Shown: piece after piece, positions 44,016 to 51,659 of the stretch
Numbering within the stretch: the first letter of the stretch is position 1
Layout of the letters: each line of letters starts with the position of its first letter
Assembly (NCBI GenBank): GCA_046726235.1
Contig: JBKPAD010000013.1
Coordinates: 58,182-122,181 of the forward strand
Direction of reading: 5' to 3'
Source of the DNA: Nitricoxidireducens sp046726235
GTDB lineage: Bacteria; Pseudomonadota; Gammaproteobacteria; Burkholderiales; Rhodocyclaceae
Length of the DNA stretch: 64,000 bases
The notes under the pieces: generated by a model
What the model was told of the DNA's origin: nothing
The model's input: the letters and a program-made list of their open reading frames with translations, nothing else
Databases searched by the model: none
Program-made: the position numbers and the translations under genes

Positions 44016-45422
44016 CTAGCTCCTCGATGCCCGATAGAGTTCGCGGAAAGTCTTGCCCTCGGGGGCGGGAAAGTCGCGGCCGTTCGTCCATTCCGGCGCG
44101 CTCGCGAGCACCCGGATGCGGTCGGCGCCGCCGGCCAGCCACTTCAGGTAGCGCACGGCGACGCGCGTGGCGAAATGATAGAGCGCCGGCTTGCTCGCAA
44201 CCCAAGCCCAGGCCCTGAGCGCCATGCGCTCCGACAACGGGCGAAGATTCCGCTCGACCTGCTTCTCGCGCAGCGTGCGCATCAACTCGGGCAGCGGGAT
44301 CATCACCGGGCACACGGCGCTGCACTGGCCGCAGAGCGTCGCCGCCTGGGGCAGGTCGACGGCGTGCTCGATGCCGACGTAGAGCGGCGTCAGGATCGAG
44401 CCCATCGGACCCGGATAGACCCAGCCGTAGGCGTGGCCGCCGATGGTCTGGTACACCGGGCAGTGGTTCATGCAGGCGCCGCAGCGGATGCAGCGCAGCA
44501 TGTCGTGGAACTCGCTGCCGACGACGTCGGCGCGGCCGTTGTCGACGAGGATGAAATAGAGGTGTTCGGGGCCGTCGGTTTCCTCGGGCGTCTTGACGCC
44601 CGTCAGCACGGAAACGTAGTTCGAGATCGACTGCCCGGTCGCCGAGCGCGGCAGCAGGCGCAGCAGCAGCGTCAGGTCCTCGAGCGTCGGGATCACCTTC
44701 TCGATGCCGGTGACGACGACATGCACCTTGGGCAGCGTCGTCACCATTCGGCCGTTGCCCTCGTTAGTGACGAGCGCGACGGAACCGGTCTCGGCGACGA
44801 GGAAGTTGCCGCCGGAGATGCCCATTTCCGCCGACAGGAAGTGGCTGCGCAACACCTCGCGCGCCTCGCGCGTGAGCTGCGGGATGTCGGTCTTGCGCGG
44901 CGTCTTGTGCGTCCTGGCGAAGAGGTCGGCGACCTCGTCGAGGTTCTTGTGCATCACCGGCGCGATGATGTGCGACGGCGGTTCGTTGTCGTTGATCTGG
45001 AGGATGTACTCGCCGAGATCGGTCTCGACGGGCTGGATGCCGGCGGCTTCGAGCGCCTGGTTGAGGGCGGCTTCCTCGGACAGCATCGACTTCGACTTGG
45101 TCGCCTTCTTCACGCCGTGCTTCCTGGCGATGTCGACGACATGGCGGCAGATTTCGGCGCCGTCCCTCGCCCACAGCACCGTGGCGCCGCGCGCAGTGGC
45201 CGTCTGCTCGAAGCGCTCGAGCCAGAGGTCGAGGTTCTCGAGCACGCGGCTGCGCAGGTCGCGGGCGGCCGCGCGCGTGCCCTCGAAGTCGTCAATCTCG
45301 CGGATCGAGATCGCACGCTTCTCGACGAACTTTCCCTTGGCGGTACGCAGGTTGCGTTGCAGGTCGGCGTCGGCCAGCTTGGCGCTGGCGTTGGCCTTGA
45401 AGTGCATCGAGCGGACTTGCAT
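44016..45422 (-). CDS. lutB: LutB-type iron-sulfur lactate utilisation protein
   Basis: This 468-residue protein has an N-terminal LUD domain (~60-290) and a C-terminal 4Fe-4S ferredoxin-like region with CIRCGACMNHCPVYQ and CGQCSAVCPV, each binding a cluster. It transfers electrons from L-lactate oxidation in the LutABC complex, which replaces the flavin lactate dehydrogenase. The ATG at 45422 is 3 bases after the lutA stop with GGAG upstream. Confidence 0.93.
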   Translation of the reverse strand: MQVRSMHFKANASAKLADADLQRNLRTAKGKFVEKRAISIREIDDFEGTRAAARDLRSRVLENLDLWLERFEQTATARGATVLWARDGAEICRHVVDIARKHGVKKATKSKSMLSEEAALNQALEAAGIQPVETDLGEYILQINDNEPPSHIIAPVMHKNLDEVADLFARTHKTPRKTDIPQLTREAREVLRSHFLSAEMGISGGNFLVAETGSVALVTNEGNGRMVTTLPKVHVVVTGIEKVIPTLEDLTLLLRLLPRSATGQSISNYVSVLTGVKTPEETDGPEHLYFILVDNGRADVVGSEFHDMLRCIRCGACMNHCPVYQTIGGHAYGWVYPGPMGSILTPLYVGIEHAVDLPQAATLCGQCSAVCPVMIPLPELMRTLREKQVERNLRPLSERMALRAWAWVASKPALYHFATRVAVRYLKWLAGGADRIRVLASAPEWTNGRDFPAPEGKTFRELYRASRS

Positions 45423-45425
45423 CGG

Positions 45426-46148
45426 CTACTTCTCCGTCAGCACTTCGGCGATGTGCAGCACGCGCGTCTTTTCGTCACCCATGCGGCGCAGCTTGCCTTC
45501 GATGTTCAGCAGGCAGCCGAGGTCGCCGCCGACCACGGCTTCGGTGCCCGCGGCCAGGACGTTGGCGCACTTCTTCTCGGCGATCGCCGCCGAGACGTCG
45601 CCGAACTTGACCGAAAAGGTGCCGCCGAAACCGCAGCATTCCTCGGCGCCTTCCATCTCCTTCACCTGCACTCCCGGCAGTTTGCCGAGCAGGGCGCGCG
45701 GCTGGCGCTTGATGCCGAGGCTGCGCAGACCGGTGCAGGAGTCGTGATAGGTGACCGTTCCCGTGAAGTGTCCCGGCACGTTCTCCAGCTTGGCGACATT
45801 GACCAGGAAATCGGTCAGTTCATAGACGCGGCTCGCCAGCGCCACGGCGCGGCCGTGCCAGTCGGGATCCTCGGCGAGCAGGCCCGGATACTCGGTGCGG
45901 ATCTGGTCGGCACAGGAGCCGGACGGCGCCACCAGGTAGTCGAAGCCCTCGAATTCGGCGATGGTCTTCTTCGCCAGCATCGCGGCGGCTGCGCGGTCGC
46001 CGGAATTGAAGGCAGGCTGGCCGCAGCAGGTCTGCTTTTCCGGCACGACGACCTCGCAACCGGCGGCTTCGAGCAATTCGATCGTCGCGAACCCGATGCG
46101 CGGGCGCATCAGGTCGACGAGGCAGGTGACGAACAGGGCGACACGCAT
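45426..46148 (-). CDS. lutA: LutA-type CCG-domain iron-sulfur protein
   Basis: This 240-residue protein has two cysteine-rich CCG domains, each ending in a CCG motif: EKQTCCGQPAF near residue 40 and AEECCGFGGTF near residue 170. The paired motifs bind an unusual Fe-S cluster or link to heterodisulfide-reductase-type chemistry. It is the first gene of the lut operon, which runs lutA-lutB-dehydrogenase-lutC with gaps of 1-3 bases. The divergent IclR gene starts 69 bases upstream. Confidence 0.93.
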   Translation of the reverse strand: MRVALFVTCLVDLMRPRIGFATIELLEAAGCEVVVPEKQTCCGQPAFNSGDRAAAAMLAKKTIAEFEGFDYLVAPSGSCADQIRTEYPGLLAEDPDWHGRAVALASRVYELTDFLVNVAKLENVPGHFTGTVTYHDSCTGLRSLGIKRQPRALLGKLPGVQVKEMEGAEECCGFGGTFSVKFGDVSAAIAEKKCANVLAAGTEAVVGGDLGCLLNIEGKLRRMGDEKTRVLHIAEVLTEK

Positions 46149-46176
46149 GGCTTGAAGGCTCCGGGGGGAAATCGCC

Positions 46177-46195
46177 CGTGATAGGGCATTTCACG
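46177..46195. promoter_or_regulatory. candidate operator between lutA and the IclR gene
   Basis: CGTGA and TCACG face each other across nine bases (46177-46195) in the 68-base divergent gap. A nearby GGCAT direct repeat (46186 and 46200 region) adds symmetry. The position suits a site bound by the IclR product that controls both directions. Confidence 0.4.
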
Positions 46196-46216
46196 ATGTG
46201 GCATACTAGCCGAACC

Positions 46217-47032
46217 ATGCCGAAAACCAAAGCAGCAAGCCCGTCCGTCGCCGCCACCGAGGTCAAAGGCCCGATCCAGGTCATCGACCGGATGATGAAA
46301 CTGCTCGACGTGCTGTCCTATTACCACGACCCGGTCAGCCTCAAGCAACTGGCCATGGAAACCGGCCTGCATCCGTCCACGGCCCACCGTATCCTCGGGG
46401 CCATGGCCGTCAGCGGCTTCGTCGAGCGCGCCGATCCGGGCACCTACCGCCTCGGCATCCGGCTGCTGGAGCTCGGCAACGTCGTCAAGTCGCGCATCAA
46501 CATTCGCGATTCGGCGATGCCGCTGATGCAGCAGCTGCACCAGCGCATCGGCGAGAGCGTGAACCTCGGCGTGCGCCAGGGGGACGAGATCGTCTATGTG
46601 GAGCGCACGTCGAGCGGACGCTCTTCGGTACGGGTGGTGCACCTGGTCGGCGCGCGTGCGCCATTGCACGTGACCGCGGTCGGCAAGCTCTACCTCGTCG
46701 AGGACGGCGCCGACAAGGTGCGCGAATACGCGAAGCGCACCGGGCTGCCCGGCTTCACGCCGACCTCGATCCGCACGCTGCCGGCGCTCGAAAAGGAACT
46801 CGAGCGCGTGCGCCGCCATGGTGTCGCCTTCGACAACGAGGAGATCGAGCAGGGGCTGCGCTGCATCGCTGCGCCGATCCGCGACGACTCGGGCGAGCTC
46901 GTCGCCGGCTTGTCCGTCTCGGCGCCCGCCGAACGGCACAATCCCGAGTGGGCCGCCATCGTGCGCGGCACCGCCGACGAGATTTCCACGGCGATCGGCT
47001 ACGCCGGCACGCCGCGACTCCGGCAGCAATGA
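46217..47032 (+). CDS. IclR family transcriptional regulator
   Basis: This 271-residue regulator has a winged helix-turn-helix (~20-80) with SLKQLAMETGLHPSTAHRIL, then the IclR effector domain (~95-265) with NLGVRQGDEIVYVER, HVTAVGKLYL and the end motif NEEIEQGLRCIAAPIRD. It probably senses lactate, pyruvate or a related acid and controls the divergent lut operon. The ATG at 46217 is preferred; longer forms from 46178 or 46196 add a short non-homologous leader. The predicted leader is very short. Confidence 0.9.
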   Translation: MPKTKAASPSVAATEVKGPIQVIDRMMKLLDVLSYYHDPVSLKQLAMETGLHPSTAHRILGAMAVSGFVERADPGTYRLGIRLLELGNVVKSRINIRDSAMPLMQQLHQRIGESVNLGVRQGDEIVYVERTSSGRSSVRVVHLVGARAPLHVTAVGKLYLVEDGADKVREYAKRTGLPGFTPTSIRTLPALEKELERVRRHGVAFDNEEIEQGLRCIAAPIRDDSGELVAGLSVSAPAERHNPEWAAIVRGTADEISTAIGYAGTPRLRQQ

Positions 47033-47033
47033 A

Positions 47034-47062
47034 AAACGGGGGCCGCAGCCCCCGTTTCGATA
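47034..47062. terminator. bidirectional terminator between iclR and pbpG
   Basis: A perfect 10-bp stem AAACGGGGGC/GCCCCCGTTT with a CGCA loop (47034-47057) lies 1 base after the iclR stop and 20 bases past the convergent pbpG-like stop. On the minus strand it is followed by a T-run (GTTTTTC), so it serves both genes. Confidence 0.85.
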
Positions 47063-47077
47063 TCGTCCCCGTGCTTC

Positions 47078-48016
47078 CTAGCCCGCCGCCGGGCGAATCA
47101 GGGCGGCGCTCTCGACCCAGCGCTTGACGCGGTTGGCATCGGCGATCCGCGTCAGCTTGCCCCAGGAATCGAGCAGCACGATGATGATCGGCTTGCTGTT
47201 GAGCCAGGTGTGCATGACCAGGCACTTGCCCGCTTCGTTGATGTAGCCCGTCTTCTGCAGGCCGATTTCCCAGTCGCGGTTCTTGACCAGGCTGTTGGTG
47301 TTGCGGAAGGTCTGCATGCGGCCGGCGATCGCCACCTGGCGCTCGGGCGAGGTCGAGAACTCGCGGATCAGCGGGTACTCGTAGGCGGCGCCGACCATCT
47401 TGACGAGGTCGCGCGCGCTGGAGACGTTGGCGGCCGTCAGGCCCGTCGGATCGGAGAACTGCGTGTCGTTGAGGCCGAGTTCCTGCGCCTTGCGATTCAT
47501 GGCGGCGATGAAGGCCTCGCGGCCGCCCGGATAGTGGCGCGAAAGCGCCGCGGCGGCGCGATTCTCGGAGGACATCAGCGCCAGGTGCAGCATTTCCTCG
47601 CGCGTGAGCCGGGTGCCGACGCGCAGTCGCGAATGGGTCCCCTTGAGGGTATCGACGTCCTCGTCGCTGACAGTCAGCGTTTCATCCAGGCTCGGGCTGG
47701 CATCGAGCGTCACCATGGCCGTCATCAGCTTGGTGATCGAGGCGATCGGGACGATGGAATTCGAATTCTTCTCGTAGAGCACGGCACCGGTGATCGGATC
47801 CTGCACCAGCGCGGCGGAAGACTGCAGGGCCAGGCCTCTGGCGTCGTCGATGGAAGCGGTGCGCATGTGGCGAGCCGGCTTCGCCGCAAACCGAACGGGC
47901 TTGTGCTTCTTGACGACGACCATCTTTTTTCTTGGCGACGCCGCCAGCGCTTCCGCGCTGAAGGCACCGGTCGCCAGACTCGCCGCAACGAGCATGGCCA
48001 GCCAGCTTGGCTTCAT
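47078..48016 (-). CDS. pbpG: D-alanyl-D-alanine endopeptidase (PBP7-like)
   Basis: This periplasmic penicillin-binding protein (312 residues) cleaves D-Ala-mDAP crosslinks in peptidoglycan. It has a signal peptide (MKPSWLAMLVAASLATG) and a basic linker (PRKKMVVVKKHKP). The serine peptidase S11 motifs are all present: SITK (SxxK), SSEN (SxN) and QKTGYINEAG (KTG). AGGAGAAACC lies before the ATG at 48016. A sigma-70-like promoter sits 20 bases upstream. Confidence 0.93.
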   Translation of the reverse strand: MKPSWLAMLVAASLATGAFSAEALAASPRKKMVVVKKHKPVRFAAKPARHMRTASIDDARGLALQSSAALVQDPITGAVLYEKNSNSIVPIASITKLMTAMVTLDASPSLDETLTVSDEDVDTLKGTHSRLRVGTRLTREEMLHLALMSSENRAAAALSRHYPGGREAFIAAMNRKAQELGLNDTQFSDPTGLTAANVSSARDLVKMVGAAYEYPLIREFSTSPERQVAIAGRMQTFRNTNSLVKNRDWEIGLQKTGYINEAGKCLVMHTWLNSKPIIIVLLDSWGKLTRIADANRVKRWVESAALIRPAAG

Positions 48017-48042
48017 GGTTTCTCCTATGCACCCGCCCGGCA

Positions 48043-48071
48043 AGTCTACCGGTCATGAGTGAATAATGCAA
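48043..48071 (-). promoter_or_regulatory. sigma-70-like promoter of pbpG
   Basis: On the minus strand, TTGCAT (48071-48066) and TAGACT (48048-48043) are spaced by 17 bases. The predicted start is near 48036, giving a 20-base leader with AGGAG. Confidence 0.6.
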
Positions 48072-48124
48072 TTTAGGTTAACGACCCAAGGCCTGAAAAG
48101 TAAAGAGGAAATAGGGTCATCAGA

Positions 48125-49267
48125 TTACGTGCCAGTGCCAAGAAAGGCTTGGACTTCGGCACTGCGAGCCATGGTGTCGGCGTACCCGAGGTCGATCAGC
48201 GTCCGCGTGTAGGCCTGTTCGAACAACAGGTAACTGGTCAGGGCGCCACCGTTCCGGTTCATGGCGCCGATCCCGCGCAGCAACGCCCGGACGGGTCGCG
48301 GCAGCGCATGCGCGTGCCGGGCAGCCAGATGGTCGAGGCGCTGCGAGGGCGAGATGTGCAGGACTTCGATCGGACGCAGGGGAATGCCGGTTTCACGCCG
48401 CAGATTCTCGGGGATTTTCTCGAGCGTCTTGTTGATCCTGATCATGCGTTCGAGGTCCACCGCGAGCGCGTCAAGGAAGATGCTCGACAGCGCGTGGCCG
48501 GCGACTTGCGCCAGCGACGGATAGCGCTCCCCTTGCAAACGCTGGACTTCGGCGGTGCGGCGGCCAGCGCCGATGACCAGGATGCGGTCGGCGCCGAGAT
48601 GGATTGCCGGCGAAATTGGCGCCAATTGACGCATCGAACCGTCGCCGAACCACTCGCGATGCAGCCTGACCGCCGGGAAGAGGAAGGGGATCGCCGCCGA
48701 CGCCATCAGGTGATCGACGCCGAGCTTGACGTGGGCGCCGAAGCGCTGGCTGCGCTTCCACGGCTCGAGGTCGGCGCGGCCCTGGAAGAAGCTGACGCTC
48801 TGGCCAGAGTCGTAGCCCGAGCAGGTGATGCTGACCGAATGCAGCGCATGGCGGGCGATCGCGCCCTCGATGCGGTCGAAGTCGATGTGCTGCTCGATCA
48901 GGTGGCGCAACGGCGTGTTATCGAGCAGCGAGCACGGGCTGCTGTGCGTCAACCAGCCCAGCGCCAGGGTGGAAAGCCAGCGTGCACCCGACAGGCCGAT
49001 GTTCAACGCGTCGGCGCGATAGACGTCAGCGGCATGGAAGTCGGCCCAGATGCGCTCGAGCGCATCGACCCCGGCGCCGAAGTCCTCCGCCGACGAGGCG
49101 AGGCTCGCCGCATTCAATGCGCCGGCCGAGGTGCCGCAGAGGATGGGGAAGGGATTGACGCTCGGGTCGGGCAGCAGCTGCCTGACCGCCTTGACGACGC
49201 CGACCTGGTAGGCGGCGCGGGCGCCGCCGCCGGTCAGGATCAGCGCGGTCTTCGGCTCGCGCGCCAT
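48125..49267 (-). CDS. patatin-like phospholipase
   Basis: This 380-residue lipid acyl hydrolase has a Ser-Asp dyad. The oxyanion loop LTGGGARAAYQVG, the nucleophile elbow ILCGTSAGALN (G-x-S-x-G) and the aspartate in WFGDGSMRQLAPIS are all intact. There is no signal peptide, so it is cytoplasmic or membrane-associated. The C-terminal ~120 residues are helical and family-typical. The malic enzyme gene (maeB) starts on the same strand upstream with its stop 1 base before this ATG. Confidence 0.9.
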   Translation of the reverse strand: MAREPKTALILTGGGARAAYQVGVVKAVRQLLPDPSVNPFPILCGTSAGALNAASLASSAEDFGAGVDALERIWADFHAADVYRADALNIGLSGARWLSTLALGWLTHSSPCSLLDNTPLRHLIEQHIDFDRIEGAIARHALHSVSITCSGYDSGQSVSFFQGRADLEPWKRSQRFGAHVKLGVDHLMASAAIPFLFPAVRLHREWFGDGSMRQLAPISPAIHLGADRILVIGAGRRTAEVQRLQGERYPSLAQVAGHALSSIFLDALAVDLERMIRINKTLEKIPENLRRETGIPLRPIEVLHISPSQRLDHLAARHAHALPRPVRALLRGIGAMNRNGGALTSYLLFEQAYTRTLIDLGYADTMARSAEVQAFLGTGT

Positions 49268-49268
49268 C

Positions 49269-51554
49269 TCAGGTACCGAGCCGCGCGGCCTGCTGCGCCA
49301 CCTCGACCGAGAGCAGCGCCGTGACGTTGACGATGCGGCGCACCGACGCCGTCGGCGTGAGGATATGCACGGGGGCCGCCGCGCCGAGCAGCATCGGCCC
49401 GACCGTGAGCCCGTCGCCGGCCGCCGTCTTCAGCAGGTTGAAGGCGATGTTGGCGGCATCGAGCGTCGGCATGACCAGCAGGTTCGCCTGGCCGCGCAAC
49501 TGCGACGGCGGGAACACCTGCAGGCGGATGTCTTCGGACAGCGCCGAGTCGCCATGCATTTCGCCGTCGACCTCGAGGTTCGGCGCCAGCGAGCGCAGCA
49601 TCTCGAGCGCCTGCCGCATCTTCAGCGCCGTGGGCGTGTCGTCGGTGCCGAAGCTCGAGTGCGAGAGCAGCGCCGCCTTCGGCGTCAGGCCGAAGCGCCG
49701 GATTTCCTCGGCGGCCAGCAGCGTCATCTCGGCGATCTGCTCTGCGCTCGGATCGTAGGTGACATAGGTATCGCCGATGAACAACGTCCTGTTCGGCAGG
49801 ATCAGCATGTTCATGGCGTAGAAGTGATTCACGCCCGCGCGGCGGCCGATGACGTCGTCGATGTGCCGCAGGTGCTGCGAATGCTTGCCAAAGGTGCCGC
49901 AGAGCAGGCCGTCGGCGTACTTGTGGCGCACCAGCATGGCGCCGATCAGCGTCGTGCGGCGGCGCATTTCGCGCTTCGCGTATTCGACGCCGATGCCCTT
50001 GCGGCACATGATGTTGTAGTAGTCCTGCCAGAGTTCCTTGTAGCGCGGATCGGAATCCGGGTTCACGAGTTCGAAGTCGGTGCCGGCGCGGATGCGCAAG
50101 CCGTGGCGCGTGACCTGGCGCTCGACGACCTCGGGGCGGCCGATCAGCACCGGGCGCGCCAGGCGCTCGTCGACGACCGCCTGGACGGCGCGCAGCACGC
50201 GTTCGTCCTCGCCTTCGCAGAAGACGATACGCGCCGGACTCTTCTTCGCCGCTGCGAACACCGGCTTCATCGCGAAGCCGGAGTGATAGACGAACTCCGA
50301 CAACTGCTGGCGGTAGGCCTCCATGTCGGCGATCGGCCGCGTGGCGACGCCGGAATCCATGGCCGCCTTGGCGACGGCCGGCGCCACCTTCATGATCAGG
50401 CGCGGGTCGAAGGGCTTGGGGATCAGGTACTCGGGGCCGAAGGCCATGTCCTCCTTGCCGTACGCCGCGGTGACGACCTCGGACTGCTCGGCCTGGGCCA
50501 GATCGGCGATCGCCTTGACCGCGGCGATCTTCATGGTCTCGTTGATCGTGGTCGCGCCGACGTCGAGCGCACCGCGGAACATGAACGGAAAGCAGAGGAC
50601 GTTGTTGACCTGGTTCGGATAGTCGGACCGGCCGGTGCCGATGATGGCGTCGGGCCGCACCGCCTTGGCGTCTTCCGGCAGGATTTCAGGGTCCGGATTC
50701 GCCATGGCGAGGATCAGCGGGTCGCGCGCCATGTTCTTGACCATCTCGGGCTTCAGCACGCCCTTGGTCGAGAGGCCGAGGAAAACGTCGGCGCCCGGCA
50801 TGATGTCGCCGAGCGTCCGCGCTGCCGTGTCCTGCGCATAGCGCGCCTTGGAGGGATCGAGCCCTTCGCGGGCGCAGTGGATGACGCCCTTGCTGTCGAC
50901 GGCATAGACATTCTTGCGGTCGACGCCGACGCTGACGAGCAGGTCGAGGCAGGCGATCGCCGCCGCACCCGCGCCCGAGCAGACCAGCTTGATCTTGCCG
51001 ATATCCTTGCCGACGACCTTGAGGCCGTTCAACACGGCGGCGGCGGCGATGATCGCGGTGCCGTGCTGGTCGTCGTGGAAGACCGGGATCTTCATGCGCT
51101 CGCGCAGCTTTGCCTCGACGTAGAAGCACTCGGGCGCCTTGATGTCCTCGAGGTTGATGCCGCCGAAGGTCGGCTCAAGCGAGGCGATGATGTCGACCAG
51201 CTTGTCCGGGTCGTTCTCGTTGATCTCGATGTCGAAGACGTCGATGCCGGCGAACTTCTTGAACAGCACGCCCTTGCCTTCCATTACCGGCTTGCCGGCG
51301 AGCGGGCCGATGTTGCCGAGCCCGAGCACCGCCGTGCCGTTGGTGATGACGGCGACGAGGTTGCCGCGCGAGGTATACAGCGACGCCGTCGCCGGCTCGC
51401 GCACGATCTCGTCGCAGGCCGCGGCGACACCGGGCGAATAGGCGAGCGAGAGGTCGGTCTGGTTGGTCAGCGCCTTGGTCGGCGTGACCGCGATCTTTCC
51501 CGGCTTCGGCAATCGGTGGTACTCGAGTGCGGCGCGGCGGATGCGTTCGTCCAT
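49269..51554 (-). CDS. maeB: NADP-type malic enzyme with phosphotransacetylase-like C-terminal domain
   Basis: Decarboxylates malate to pyruvate with reduction of NADP. The 761-residue protein has the malic enzyme domain (~1-430), with tyrosine and lysine in SLAYSPGV and NGTAVLGLGNIGPLAGKPVMEGK and metal-binding HDDQHGTAI. A phosphate-acetyltransferase-like domain (~440-761) follows, usually regulatory and without transacetylase activity in MaeB. The ATG at 51554 matches the family start (MDERIRRAALEYH). It is divergent from pckG across a 105-base gap with a palindrome. Confidence 0.94.
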   Translation of the reverse strand: MDERIRRAALEYHRLPKPGKIAVTPTKALTNQTDLSLAYSPGVAAACDEIVREPATASLYTSRGNLVAVITNGTAVLGLGNIGPLAGKPVMEGKGVLFKKFAGIDVFDIEINENDPDKLVDIIASLEPTFGGINLEDIKAPECFYVEAKLRERMKIPVFHDDQHGTAIIAAAAVLNGLKVVGKDIGKIKLVCSGAGAAAIACLDLLVSVGVDRKNVYAVDSKGVIHCAREGLDPSKARYAQDTAARTLGDIMPGADVFLGLSTKGVLKPEMVKNMARDPLILAMANPDPEILPEDAKAVRPDAIIGTGRSDYPNQVNNVLCFPFMFRGALDVGATTINETMKIAAVKAIADLAQAEQSEVVTAAYGKEDMAFGPEYLIPKPFDPRLIMKVAPAVAKAAMDSGVATRPIADMEAYRQQLSEFVYHSGFAMKPVFAAAKKSPARIVFCEGEDERVLRAVQAVVDERLARPVLIGRPEVVERQVTRHGLRIRAGTDFELVNPDSDPRYKELWQDYYNIMCRKGIGVEYAKREMRRRTTLIGAMLVRHKYADGLLCGTFGKHSQHLRHIDDVIGRRAGVNHFYAMNMLILPNRTLFIGDTYVTYDPSAEQIAEMTLLAAEEIRRFGLTPKAALLSHSSFGTDDTPTALKMRQALEMLRSLAPNLEVDGEMHGDSALSEDIRLQVFPPSQLRGQANLLVMPTLDAANIAFNLLKTAAGDGLTVGPMLLGAAAPVHILTPTASVRRIVNVTALLSVEVAQQAARLGT

Positions 51555-51592
51555 GCTGATCGGAGGGCTTCTGAGGGCAGTGGAAGCCGGGG

Positions 51593-51605
51593 ATTGTGGC
51601 ACAAT
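51593..51605. promoter_or_regulatory. perfect palindrome between maeB and pckG
   Basis: ATTGTG and CACAAT face each other across one base in the divergent gap, 38 bases from the maeB start and 54 from the pckG start. A TATAGG/TATAAA -10-like sequence lies next to it on either strand. Both genes act at the malate-pyruvate-PEP node, so one regulator may bind here. Confidence 0.45.
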
Positions 51606-51659
51606 TCGCTTTATAGGCGGCCAGCGTTCTTTAATGATGCCGCCCTACGGAGACAATCA

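Noticed and set aside
46202..46217. Leaderless IclR transcript from a CATACT -10
   Set aside because: No matching -35 could be found, so the start point is too uncertain to list as a promoter.
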